From contig JALUFE010000045.1 of NCBI GenBank assembly GCA_027052175.1, positions 6,743 through 44,028 on the forward strand: a DNA stretch of 37,286 nucleotides, written 5' to 3'. This stretch comes from Helicobacteraceae bacterium. Lineage in GTDB: Bacteria > Campylobacterota > Campylobacteria > Campylobacterales > Sulfurimonadaceae. Position 1 is the first letter of the stretch. Each line of letters begins with the position of its first letter. Below the pieces are notes generated by a model that ran no database searches, was not told the origin of the DNA, and saw only the letters and a program-made list of their open reading frames with translations. The translations under genes and the position numbers were made by a program. Below, one piece after another: positions 1-7,759 of the stretch.

Positions 1-580
1 TTATATCGAATTTTTTTAAAAAATAGTAACAGTTTTCCCGACTGATACCCAAAATTTTTGCAGTTTGATTGACATTGAAGCGTGTTTTTTTGAGTATTTT
101 GAGGAGCAACTGCTTTTGTGCTTCGTCGGAACTGCCTTTGAGCCCCTCTTCCAAGGAGGTTGCAAAGGAGAGTTTGATCTGTTTTTTGTCTTCCGCAGTT
201 TCATTGTCTATAAAGAAAGAGGCGCGCTTCAACGCATCTAAAAGAGAGGGGATCTCTATAGGTTTGAAAAGATAGTCAAAGACCCCTAACTTAATGAGTT
301 CTTTGGGGTATTGTTCATTTTCCTGTCCCGTGAGAACGATCACTTTTGCTTCCGTTTCATCCAGTAACTTTGAGATGATGATTCTCCCTTCTCTGTAAGA
401 ATTCTCAAACGGGGGGAGACCCAGGTCGACTACGGCGATATCGATGTGATTTTCTTGTATGGTTTCCAACGCTTCTTGTCTGTTTTGTGCCTCTATTATT
501 TCGTATTCGTTTGATAATGCAAAACTCATTTGTTTGAGCAGAGCGATATCGTCATCGACTAACAGTAGTTTTTTCATCAT
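1..580 (-). CDS. Response regulator, receiver plus Fis-type HTH (partial, runs off left edge)
   Basis: The gene is read leftward from an ATG that overlaps the gspF stop as ATGA (580), with a second in-frame ATG at 577. The frame stays open to base 2, so the C-terminus is missing. Residues 1-120 form a CheY-like receiver: an N-terminal MKKLLLVDDD acidic pocket, phospho-acceptor Asp in VVDLGLPP, Thr in VLTG and Lys in DYLFKPIE. The DLGLPP signature is typical of PrsR/PEP-CTERM-type receivers. No sigma-54 AAA+ domain follows. After a short linker comes a Fis-like helix-turn-helix (NVNQTAKILGISRENCYYFL), which gives a PrrA/ActR-like layout of about 190 residues. As the last gene of the pilus/secretion operon it may regulate that system. 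This is inferred from position only. Confidence 0.85.
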   Translation of the reverse strand, partial: MMKKLLLVDDDIALLKQMSFALSNEYEIIEAQNRQEALETIQENHIDIAVVDLGLPPFENSYREGRIIISKLLDETEAKVIVLTGQENEQYPKELIKLGVFDYLFKPIEIPSLLDALKRASFFIDNETAEDKKQIKLSFATSLEEGLKGSSDEAQKQLLLKILKKTRFNVNQTAKILGISRENCYYFLKKFDI

Positions 581-1785
581 TTTATGTTCGAGATAAGATC
601 GTACATAGGGCCCATCAGGCTGACAATGACCAGCGCCATGAAGCCGCCGACTAAAAAGAGTACCACAGGTTCGATCACTTTTCCGATATTTTCGGCAAAA
701 TAATCAACTCGTTCATAATAATACTTCGAAATGATTTCCAATTGGGAATCGAGTGTTCCGGCACTCTCTCCTACACTTAGCATACGCAGCATAAAGGGAG
801 TGAACATTTTGGTTTTCATAAATGCAGCTGAGATTTGTGATCCTCTTGCAACATCGTTTGTAGCATTTTGCAACGCCTCTTTGAAAAGTTCGTTGTGGAT
901 ATTTTTCCTCAGTGTTTCAAGCGCACCGAAAAGTGGAACTCCGGAAACAAGAGCCAGACGCAGATACTCTGAAATGAAAGCAATGTTGAATCCCGAGACG
1001 ATCTGTTTGATAATCGGGATTTTAAGGACGATTCTGTCAACGAATTTTCTTACTTTGACGCTTTTTTTATGGGCTATTTTGAAGAGTACGCCAAGGATGA
1101 CTATGCCTACGAGGATATAGCCTATATAATTGGAGAGAAAGTTTGAGAGACTGATCATAAAGAGTGTGATGCCGGGGAGTTCGACATCCATCTCTTTAAA
1201 AAGTTCCGTCATTTGAGGCAGTACGTATATCATCCATACAAGCATAGCTCCCATCACGGCGACAAATGCGAAAGATGGGTAGATGAGTGCCGATTTGGCT
1301 TTTTTCTTCAATGCTGTTGTACGTTTTAAAAATTCCGCTCCACGTTTGAGAGTGACTTCAAGCTCCCCTGTTTCTTCCCCGATACGTATCAAGTTGAGCA
1401 TCATAACACCAATGATGTTTTCATACTTTTCAAATGCTTCGGAAAGGGATCTGCCGTTGTTGATGTCAAGAGCGATCTGTTCTAACATGTTTTTAAAACG
1501 TTTGTTCTCCGTGTCTTCTGCTATATCCAAAATTCCCTGATAAAGAGGAAGTCCAGATTTGATGATAAGATGCAGATTTTCCATCAGCTCAATGACGTCA
1601 TCGGTCTTTATTTTGTGTCCGCCTTTGGGTACAAGAGGTGCTAAAACAGCTGGAATCGGTGTTATGCTTGAAGGCAGAAGTCCTTTGTTGTCCAAATTGT
1701 CAAGCAAAGAGTCGTAGTCTTGAAACTCTACGATCTCAGATATCTGTTTTCCATCCAGACTGACAGCTCTTACGAAAAAATGCAT
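577..1785 (-). CDS. GspF/PilC/MshG-type inner-membrane platform protein
   Basis: This is the polytopic inner-membrane platform of type IV pilus and type II secretion machines, which couples the assembly ATPase to pilin insertion. The 402 residues are the normal family length. There are two T2SSF repeats (about 70-195 and 275-395), each ending in hydrophobic helices, such as ALIYPSFAFVAVMGAMLVW near 170 and EPVVLFLVGGFMALVIVSLMGPMY near 370. The conserved GE(E/S)(T/A)G patches appear as IGEETGELE and VGESAGTLD. It starts exactly at the stop of the upstream ATPase gene, sharing one base, so translation is probably coupled. In Campylobacter the equivalent is CtsF. Whether this system makes a pilus, secretes proteins or takes up DNA cannot be read from this gene. 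Confidence 0.95.
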   Translation of the reverse strand: MHFFVRAVSLDGKQISEIVEFQDYDSLLDNLDNKGLLPSSITPIPAVLAPLVPKGGHKIKTDDVIELMENLHLIIKSGLPLYQGILDIAEDTENKRFKNMLEQIALDINNGRSLSEAFEKYENIIGVMMLNLIRIGEETGELEVTLKRGAEFLKRTTALKKKAKSALIYPSFAFVAVMGAMLVWMIYVLPQMTELFKEMDVELPGITLFMISLSNFLSNYIGYILVGIVILGVLFKIAHKKSVKVRKFVDRIVLKIPIIKQIVSGFNIAFISEYLRLALVSGVPLFGALETLRKNIHNELFKEALQNATNDVARGSQISAAFMKTKMFTPFMLRMLSVGESAGTLDSQLEIISKYYYERVDYFAENIGKVIEPVVLFLVGGFMALVIVSLMGPMYDLISNIK

Positions 1786-3440
1786 CAGTTGACGACCCTT
1801 GCTATCTCATCAAATGTAGTTACACCGGTTAGAACCTTTTCATAGCCGTCATCTTTGAGCAGAACCATACCATTTTTCAGTGCCTCTTTTTGGATCTCCA
1901 GAGTCGAAGCATCGCTTGCTATGAGGGATTCTATCTTACTGTCTACTTCCAGTATTTCCACGATAGCGATTCGTCCGTTGTATCCTGTATTTCTGCAGTG
2001 CTGACAGCCGACGGCTTTATAAACCGTGTAGTTTGGATGTTTGTCGAGAAGTTCCTGCGGGATGCCTCTTTCAAGAAGCTCATCTTTGGAAATTTCCACT
2101 TTTTCTTTGCAGTGCTCACACAGTTTTCTCACCAGTCTCTGTGCTATGACGGCCAAGAGTCCGGAACCTATGAGATAAGGAGGAATTTTCATATCTTCGA
2201 GTCTTGGAATCGTCCCGACGGCGTCATTGGTATGGAGTGTGGAGAGAACGAGATGTCCGGTGATCGAAGCGCGGATGGCAAGCTCTGCAGTCTCTTCGTC
2301 TCTAATCTCTCCGACAAGCATGACATCAGGGTCTTGGCGCATAAAAGAGCGGATAGCCACATCGAATGTGTAGCCCGCTTTGACATTGAGCTGTGTCTGC
2401 CGGATAAAGGAGAACTTGTACTCTATCGGATCTTCGATAGTCATAACGTTTTTTTTCAAGGAGTCTATCTTTCGAAGAGCGGAGTAGAGCGTTGTCGTTT
2501 TCCCCGACCCCGTTGGACCGACGATAAGAATGATGCCATATGGCTTGAGAAAATATTTTTCGACTTTCTTTGCGTTTGTTTCATTCAACCCGAGATTGCC
2601 GAGGTTGAATAATGAGGAGTTCTTGCCAAGGAGCCGCATAACGACATTTTCTCCGAAGTTTGTCGGAAGAGTGGAGACTCGCAGATCGAACTCTTCATTC
2701 AAGAAGTTATAGGAAAAGGCACCGTCTTGGGGCTTTCTCTGCTCGGAGATATCCAAGTCGCTGATGATTTTGATACGGGCCACCATCTGCGGATGTAGAG
2801 TGAGGGGGAGCGAGTAGTAGTGCGCCAAAACGCCGTCGATTCGGTAAAATACGTGTGTGGTCATACTCTCTGGAGTGATATGGATGTCGGTAGCGCGGTC
2901 TTTGATGGCACTGTTAAGAAGCAGATTTACCAGTCGCGGAATGTTGATGTCTCTGTTTTCAAGTGCCCTTTTTACAATCTCTTCGATCTCGGTTTCAATG
3001 GGATTGTCCAACTGATAGTAAAAAATTTCCGCATATCTGGCGATCATTTTTCTGTCGCCAACGACGAATTTCACTTGTCTTTTGGAAACTTTTCTGAGGT
3101 AATCAAGTGTCATCAGGTCGTTTACTTCCTGGGTTGCGACTGTAAAGGTAGTATCGTCGATGTTGATGGGGAGAATGTTTTTGGTAATGGCGACATCTTT
3201 TGGGACAATTTTCAGTGCTTCGGGCGAAGGAACGATATGCTCAAGGTTGATGTACTCCAAGCCATGCTGTATCGCAATGGCCTGAGCAATTTCGGCAGAG
3301 GTGACAAAATCCAGTTCTTCAAGAATCTCACCCAAGAATTTTGGATTTGCCTTTTGCACATCCAAAGCGACTTGAATCTGTTCTTCGGTAATAAAACCTA
3401 AATCTTTTAGCAGCTGTCCTATCGGTTTGTTCTGTGCCAT
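1785..3440 (-). CDS. GspE/PilB/MshE-type assembly ATPase
   Basis: This hexameric cytoplasmic ATPase powers pilin or pseudopilin extraction from the membrane. In order, the 551 residues hold an N-terminal T2SSE_N/MshEN domain (about 1-140), which in MshE binds cyclic di-GMP, then the N2 region and the AAA-like core. The Walker A motif is GPTGSGKTT at 308-316, the Asp box covers TIEDPIEY, and Walker B is in MLVGEIRDEETA near 374-385. The zinc tetracysteine is C441, C444, C479 and C482. All catalytic motifs are intact. Two GGDEF proteins lie elsewhere in the window, so cyclic di-GMP control is plausible but not shown. The gene follows the prepilin after 16 bases and feeds directly into gspF. Campylobacter CtsE is the likely counterpart. 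Confidence 0.96.
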   Translation of the reverse strand: MAQNKPIGQLLKDLGFITEEQIQVALDVQKANPKFLGEILEELDFVTSAEIAQAIAIQHGLEYINLEHIVPSPEALKIVPKDVAITKNILPINIDDTTFTVATQEVNDLMTLDYLRKVSKRQVKFVVGDRKMIARYAEIFYYQLDNPIETEIEEIVKRALENRDINIPRLVNLLLNSAIKDRATDIHITPESMTTHVFYRIDGVLAHYYSLPLTLHPQMVARIKIISDLDISEQRKPQDGAFSYNFLNEEFDLRVSTLPTNFGENVVMRLLGKNSSLFNLGNLGLNETNAKKVEKYFLKPYGIILIVGPTGSGKTTTLYSALRKIDSLKKNVMTIEDPIEYKFSFIRQTQLNVKAGYTFDVAIRSFMRQDPDVMLVGEIRDEETAELAIRASITGHLVLSTLHTNDAVGTIPRLEDMKIPPYLIGSGLLAVIAQRLVRKLCEHCKEKVEISKDELLERGIPQELLDKHPNYTVYKAVGCQHCRNTGYNGRIAIVEILEVDSKIESLIASDASTLEIQKEALKNGMVLLKDDGYEKVLTGVTTFDEIARVVN

Positions 3441-3456
3441 TTTTTACCTTTATTCG

Positions 3457-4266
3457 CTATGGGTTGACATTGATAGTGAATTTTTTGTTAACCGTTTTTC
3501 CATCTGCGCTCACTTGACAGTCTACAACGGTGGTACTCCCAGCAGGTGAAGGGCCTGCATAGATAATACTAAAGCCGCTTTGAGTGAATCTGTTTGGAGG
3601 CGTAAAGGTACAGTTCAAGGAGGCAGCCGAATAATTTCCGTCTACGACTATCGGAACATTGTATGAAGGAGCATTTGCAGTGTCTGTATCTGGTAGAGAT
3701 GTATTTACAATATGCAGCGGATTGTTCGAGCATTTGATTTCTTCCTGCAATTGTGCAAGTGTCATCCAGTCATATACATCGTCGTATCGTTCGACCCTGT
3801 TGATGGGAGTAGTGTTGTCATCCACTTTTTCGGATGGATTATGAAGTGTGACGCTGTTTCCAGAGAGTGCAGTCTGCATATTGTAGTTGGCTGCTTCTGA
3901 AACGACTATAAAAGCGACATTCGATACGGAAGAGCCGTTTGGCTTTGTGATACTCAGGGATGTAGTTTGGAGAGCACAGGCATTGGTACTTAACAGAGCA
4001 GTGGCCGGTACATAAAGCAGCTGATGGTTCGGATCTGTTATCGGTGAGAGGTTCTGGTCGAAAAATGCAACAGTGGGTAAGGTGTTGTTGTTGAGAATAG
4101 TGTTACCGACGATGGCATTTTTTGCTGTGAGGACATCTTCTTTGGCTTTTACGGTTCGCTCCTTTTCTCTTTGCATTTTAAGTATTTTAAAGCCTCCTCC
4201 GATCATGATTCCAAGTATGGCCAAAACTATCGCCAATTCTATAAGGGTAAATCCGTTTTTTTTCAT
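3457..4266 (-). CDS. Type IV prepilin-like / pseudopilin protein
   Basis: The N-terminus MKKNG followed by FTLIELAIVLAILGIMIGGG is a textbook class III prepilin signal: a five-residue basic leader ending in Gly, Phe at +1, Glu at +5 and one hydrophobic helix. A prepilin peptidase, not present in this window, would cleave and N-methylate it. At 269 residues it is longer than typical major pilins. The C-terminal third (about 190-269) is beta-rich, contains Cys residues and looks like a small Ig-like module, with a repeated pattern of aromatic, Gly and Thr/Val strands. Its ATG overlaps the TPR gene stop as ATGA. It is the only prepilin in the operon, so it may be a minor pilin or pseudopilin. 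Confidence 0.9.
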   Translation of the reverse strand: MKKNGFTLIELAIVLAILGIMIGGGFKILKMQREKERTVKAKEDVLTAKNAIVGNTILNNNTLPTVAFFDQNLSPITDPNHQLLYVPATALLSTNACALQTTSLSITKPNGSSVSNVAFIVVSEAANYNMQTALSGNSVTLHNPSEKVDDNTTPINRVERYDDVYDWMTLAQLQEEIKCSNNPLHIVNTSLPDTDTANAPSYNVPIVVDGNYSAASLNCTFTPPNRFTQSGFSIIYAGPSPAGSTTVVDCQVSADGKTVNKKFTINVNP

Positions 4267-4760
4267 AGTATTGCCTCCGTGAGCTGGGCTGCTCTCTTTT
4301 TTATTATAGAATAAAGTTCTTTGTTTTTGTTTGTATGCCGCAGAGCTTCCTTGTAGTATTTGAGGGCTTCTTTGTAGTGTTTACTGATATCCAGGGCTCT
4401 TGCATAGGCAAATAAGTTGTAGAGATCAGACGGGTTTTTCTGGTAAGCGAGTCTGTAGTAGGTGAGGGCTCTTGGAAAATCTCCTCTTTTTTCATAATAT
4501 GCAGCGCTTAGCAATGCCAGTCGTCCACTTTTGTCAAGTAAAATGTACTGTCCGAGACTTTGCATAAAGTTGTCCTGGTTCGTTTCCAGAGCGCCGTATG
4601 CATAGGCATAGAGTAGTTTCGAGATATATTTTTCACTCTCTATGATCTTTTTCGCTTCAAACCAAGCCCCTCTTTTCCCGTACAGGTAGCAGAGGTTGTT
4701 TTTCACTTTTTCTGTGGCTACCCCTGCATTGAGCAGCATTTCATAGTAGAGAAGCGCCAT
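4263..4760 (-). CDS. TPR-repeat protein (probably the C-terminal part of a split SPOR-TPR gene)
   Basis: From the ATG at 4760 this is 165 residues of helical tetratricopeptide repeats. The clearest are around residues 84-117 (an AAYYEKRGDFPRALTYYRLA pattern) and 118-151 (YARALDISKHYKEALKYYKEAL). MshN-type TPR proteins occupy this place in pilus operons. A strong Shine-Dalgarno (AGAGGAG, eight bases away) supports this ATG. However, the same frame is open upstream to 4874 and encodes a further TPR helix pair (AENAYKRGDESMALLYYE) that this start cuts in half. The upstream SPOR gene is in the same frame and ends at the TAA at 4875-4877. Either the protein reinitiates here, or one gene has acquired a stop. 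Confidence 0.8.
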   Translation of the reverse strand: MALLYYEMLLNAGVATEKVKNNLCYLYGKRGAWFEAKKIIESEKYISKLLYAYAYGALETNQDNFMQSLGQYILLDKSGRLALLSAAYYEKRGDFPRALTYYRLAYQKNPSDLYNLFAYARALDISKHYKEALKYYKEALRHTNKNKELYSIIKKRAAQLTEAIL

Positions 4761-4874
4761 CGACTCATCTCCTCTTTTGTAGGCATTTTCCGCTTTTATG
4801 ATCGTTCGAGACTTGAGGTTTTCAGAAAGAGCTCTTGTTTGATAGAAAGGCGATGTGTTTTCTTTTTGGCGGTT

Positions 4875-5267
4875 TTATCCATCTGCGTATGTGACAAAGT
4901 TGTGGAGCATATGCCATTTTGTCGTTTTGATGATATAAGCGTCTTTAAAACCGTAGTTTCGAAAGAGCTTTTTGTACTTTTGCAGTGCTTGCGGTTTTGT
5001 CGCTTTGGAGTATCGCGAAGCGATGTATTCTCCTGTTTTATAGAGCTTTATCTCTTTTTTGAGTTCACGAGGAAGAGTTTTTAAAATTTTTTGTGCAGTT
5101 TCCACACTCTTTGTCGAGAGAATTTGCAGCGTGTAGAGTGGAATCTTTTTATACTCTTGGGGCACTGAAACGCTTTTGCAGTTCTTGTCTGTAGAGAATT
5201 CAAGCCGTTGCGAAGCTTGGGCTGAAGCAAAAAGAAAAAGGCAGAAAAACAGCACTTTGTAGATCAT
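4875..5267 (-). CDS. Exported SPOR-domain protein
   Basis: The 130-residue product starts with a signal peptide (MIYKVLFFCLFLFASAQAS, predicted cleavage near residue 18-20). A SPOR-like fold of about 75 residues follows (about 45-120): YTLQILSTKSVETAQKILKTL, then TGEYIASRYSK and a closing YIIKT strand. SPOR domains bind denuded peptidoglycan glycan strands, so the product probably sits in the periplasm near the secretin. Its ATG overlaps the secretin stop as ATGA (5267/5264). The stop at 4875-4877 is in the frame of the downstream TPR gene, and the intervening 38 codons look coding, so the protein may once have continued into the TPR region. The SPOR assignment rests on pattern and context. 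Confidence 0.75.
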   Translation of the reverse strand: MIYKVLFFCLFLFASAQASQRLEFSTDKNCKSVSVPQEYKKIPLYTLQILSTKSVETAQKILKTLPRELKKEIKLYKTGEYIASRYSKATKPQALQKYKKLFRNYGFKDAYIIKTTKWHMLHNFVTYADG

Positions 5268-6811
5268 TGGATTACCTTCAGGCGGATGAGAATCACGAGT
5301 TCTCTTTTCTCCTTTGTCACGGTTTCTCTTTTGAACAATCCTCCAACTACGGGAAGATCACCAAGCAGAGGGATTTTTTCGTTTTTCTTCTGTTTTGTAT
5401 TGTTGATAAGGCCTCCTATGAGAACCAGATCGTTGTCTTTTGCATAAATGACGGTTCCCGCTTCTTTGATATTCATTATAGGAGCGGAAGCCACTACGTT
5501 TCCGTGTTCATCGTAATGTTTGACGACATCTTCGATGCTTGACGTGATTGGAACGACGTTCAGCATGATTCTGCCGTCTTCCATGATAGTTGGAGTCACT
5601 CCCATAGAGAGTCCATGGAGAACGTCGCGTCTGTTGTAGGTGACTTCGGTATTGCTTGCCGATCCCCCTGTTCCCTGTGTTGTTTGCACCTCTTTTTCCC
5701 AAAAAGGAACGAGTTTTCCGGATGAGATGATGGCAGACTGTCCGCTGAGTACTTTAATGCGGGGGTTTGAGAGTGTGTCGACATCCCCTGCGCCATCAAG
5801 TGCATTGATAATCGCCGTGAAGTTTTCGGAGGTATAGGTTATAGTACCCGCAACTGAACCCGTCAGTGCCAGTCCTTGTTGCAGATGAAGCATACCGCCT
5901 GCGTTTGCGACGTTGTCCGCAACCGCTTCCCAACTCACACCAAGAGAGTGATTCTTGTTGAGTACGACTTCGAGTATTTTCGCTTCTATGAGGACTTGGC
6001 GATTCACCTGCTGTTTGAGTTTCTTTATAAACTTTTCTATAGCCTGGACGTTTTTGTATTTGTCGTATACGTTGAGCAGACCGCTGAATCTGTTGAGGGT
6101 GTATTTCCCTTTCTTGCTCAGAAGTGCCTGAATGTTCTTTTCAACCTGTTTGTAAAAATCACTTTCGGGGTTGTCGATTTTTAATGTAAAATCCCCTTTG
6201 ATGCCGTTTTGCTGACCTCCGCTGGATGAGCCGCTTCCATCTGATGAGCTGCCTCCGGTGGTAGCGGAGTTGAGAACGTCTCCTCCAAGTTCGGTTGTAA
6301 ACGAGGAGTTGCTGTGTGTATAAGGCAGAACGAAGCTTTTTTGAATAAACTGCTTTACGTCCAAAATGTTTCCATCAACTTCGTAGTAGCATCCGGAAAT
6401 GTTCATAAGTATGTCCAACACTTCCTCAAGAGGAGCGTCTTTGACAGATAAGGTGACGGGCATGGCGGAAGGAACATCACTGTCGATGATCAAGTTTAAT
6501 CCGGACATGTCCGCTATGGAGTGTAAAAGGGTGGCAAGTTCGACCTCTTTTGCGGAAAAGGTGATGTTTTTCCCGTCAAATACGGAAATATCTTCGTAGG
6601 GAGATGGCAAAATCAGTGCGGGCGGCTGAGTGGCCACACTCTCTTTGGCTCTGCTTTGAAACGCTTGTATCGTCTCTTTTGCCGATAAATCCTTTTTCTT
6701 TTTCTCTTTTTGAGACTCCGTTTTATGCTCGTTTCCGTTTGGATTCGGTTCCGCAGAACATCCGCCAAACAAGAACAAGAGTGACAAAATCAGTGAAACA
6801 GATAAACCCAT
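5264..6811 (-). CDS. Outer-membrane secretin, MshL/PilQ/GspD-like lipoprotein
   Basis: The product forms the outer-membrane channel through which the pilus or substrate passes. The 515 residues begin with a lipoprotein signal (MGLSVSLILSLLFLFGGC, lipobox FGGC, acylated Cys 18), so it may reach the outer membrane without a separate pilotin. Next are a STN/N0 domain (about 75-155, with DKxVTLxLKDxPLxEVLDxIL-like spacing) and a Ser/Gly linker (about 183-203: GGSSSDGSGSSSGGQQNG). Then come an N1-type domain and the C-terminal secretin domain (about 270-515), with LSNPRIKVLSGQSAIISSG, a VPF motif and a final GDLPVVGGLFK segment. It overlaps its upstream neighbour by 22 bases. Campylobacter CtsD is the probable counterpart. 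Confidence 0.93.
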   Translation of the reverse strand: MGLSVSLILSLLFLFGGCSAEPNPNGNEHKTESQKEKKKKDLSAKETIQAFQSRAKESVATQPPALILPSPYEDISVFDGKNITFSAKEVELATLLHSIADMSGLNLIIDSDVPSAMPVTLSVKDAPLEEVLDILMNISGCYYEVDGNILDVKQFIQKSFVLPYTHSNSSFTTELGGDVLNSATTGGSSSDGSGSSSGGQQNGIKGDFTLKIDNPESDFYKQVEKNIQALLSKKGKYTLNRFSGLLNVYDKYKNVQAIEKFIKKLKQQVNRQVLIEAKILEVVLNKNHSLGVSWEAVADNVANAGGMLHLQQGLALTGSVAGTITYTSENFTAIINALDGAGDVDTLSNPRIKVLSGQSAIISSGKLVPFWEKEVQTTQGTGGSASNTEVTYNRRDVLHGLSMGVTPTIMEDGRIMLNVVPITSSIEDVVKHYDEHGNVVASAPIMNIKEAGTVIYAKDNDLVLIGGLINNTKQKKNEKIPLLGDLPVVGGLFKRETVTKEKRELVILIRLKVIQ

Positions 6812-7284
6812 TTTTTCCCTTTTTTGAAACTTAACAGAACTTTTTCATCCAAAATTTTTACAACTCTGGCTCCATTGACAAAGCCGTTTTCTTTAACGAC
6901 AGTTCCGTTTATTATAGCCACTTTTAGCTTACTAAACACAGCTTCAAGCTTCCAAGAAGTGATGTTTTTTTTGGAGGTACCGTTTTGAGTATAGATTTTC
7001 ATACTTTTTTGCGGCAGCTTTTTGTATAGCACTGTAGTGACGACCCATTTCGCATTTTTTCGGCGATTTCGAATTTTCTCTTTTATTTGTTGGTAGAGTT
7101 TGCCGTTTGATTCTATTTTTAAGTAAATCGCAGCTTTTTTATCGAGTGTTTTGTTTTTATACTCTTCGTAGACAGGAAAGAGATATCGAATGTTTTTTGC
7201 AATGTCGAAGCTAAAAACATATACCACCGCCGTCACGACAAAAGGTATGAGAAGCAGAGCGATCTGTTTAGCGGTGAGATGCAT
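6790..7284 (-). CDS. Small inner-membrane pilus/secretion accessory protein (MshK/PilP-position)
   Basis: I chose the ATG at 7284 because GGAG lies six bases upstream. A longer reading from TTG at 7311 lacks a comparable site. The 164-residue product has one N-terminal membrane helix (IALLLIPFVVTAVVYVFSF) and a Lys-rich periplasmic middle. Its C-terminus resembles the MshK/PilP/GspC-type homology segment, with short beta strands such as AIINGTVV, VNGARVVKI and KVLLSFKKGKKW. The position between PilO-like and secretin genes suggests it bridges the inner-membrane complex to the secretin. Family membership is inferred mainly from gene order and shape. The gene overlaps both neighbours. Confidence 0.7.
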   Translation of the reverse strand: MHLTAKQIALLLIPFVVTAVVYVFSFDIAKNIRYLFPVYEEYKNKTLDKKAAIYLKIESNGKLYQQIKEKIRNRRKNAKWVVTTVLYKKLPQKSMKIYTQNGTSKKNITSWKLEAVFSKLKVAIINGTVVKENGFVNGARVVKILDEKVLLSFKKGKKWVYLFH

Positions 7285-7759
7285 TGTTTTCTCCGTAAAA
7301 GGGTTGTACAAGCTGTAATTTTCCGCTTAGAGTATTTGATTTGAGTTCAAATCGGTCAAATTTTAAAAATCCGCTTTTGTATTTGAGTTGCATCAATTTT
7401 TCAAGAGAGCGCTTTTTGTCTCTCTCGATACTGAAGTCTATATCCAGATTGTGACTGTTTTCTTCATTGTATATGTAGCGGGAAATTTTGAAATTCAAGT
7501 CTCTGGAGTAGGTATCGTAAAAGGTTACGAGTGAACTCTCCGAAAGCGTTTCGTTTGTGGGCAGGGCATCGAGAGAAGGTTTGACAACTTTGTTGAGCCA
7601 TTTGTTGATTTGAGAGATTTTTTTGAGTCGTTTTATCTCGCTGAGGTGTTCTTTGTTGATATTTTCTACATTTTTCTCTTCTATTTCAAACCATTCCATC
7701 GCTGCAATCATAAGTGCACTCAAAACAAATCCGGCTGTAATAATGGCAATTCTCATCAT
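7268..7759 (-). CDS. PilO/MshJ/GspM-like single-pass inner-membrane protein
   Basis: The start is one of two adjacent ATGs (7759, 7756); the first overlaps the upstream stop as ATGATG. The 163-residue product has one N-terminal transmembrane helix (IAIITAGFVLSALMIAAM) and a coiled-coil stretch (about 25-60, rich in Glu, Lys and Leu). A periplasmic alpha/beta domain follows, ending in FDRFELKSNTLSGKLQLVQ. This architecture and position match PilO, MshJ or GspM, which dimerise with PilN/GspL and tie the ATPase to the secretin. Sequence similarity is not strong enough to name it, so the call rests on topology and operon order. Confidence 0.7.
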   Translation of the reverse strand: MMRIAIITAGFVLSALMIAAMEWFEIEEKNVENINKEHLSEIKRLKKISQINKWLNKVVKPSLDALPTNETLSESSLVTFYDTYSRDLNFKISRYIYNEENSHNLDIDFSIERDKKRSLEKLMQLKYKSGFLKFDRFELKSNTLSGKLQLVQPFYGENNASHR

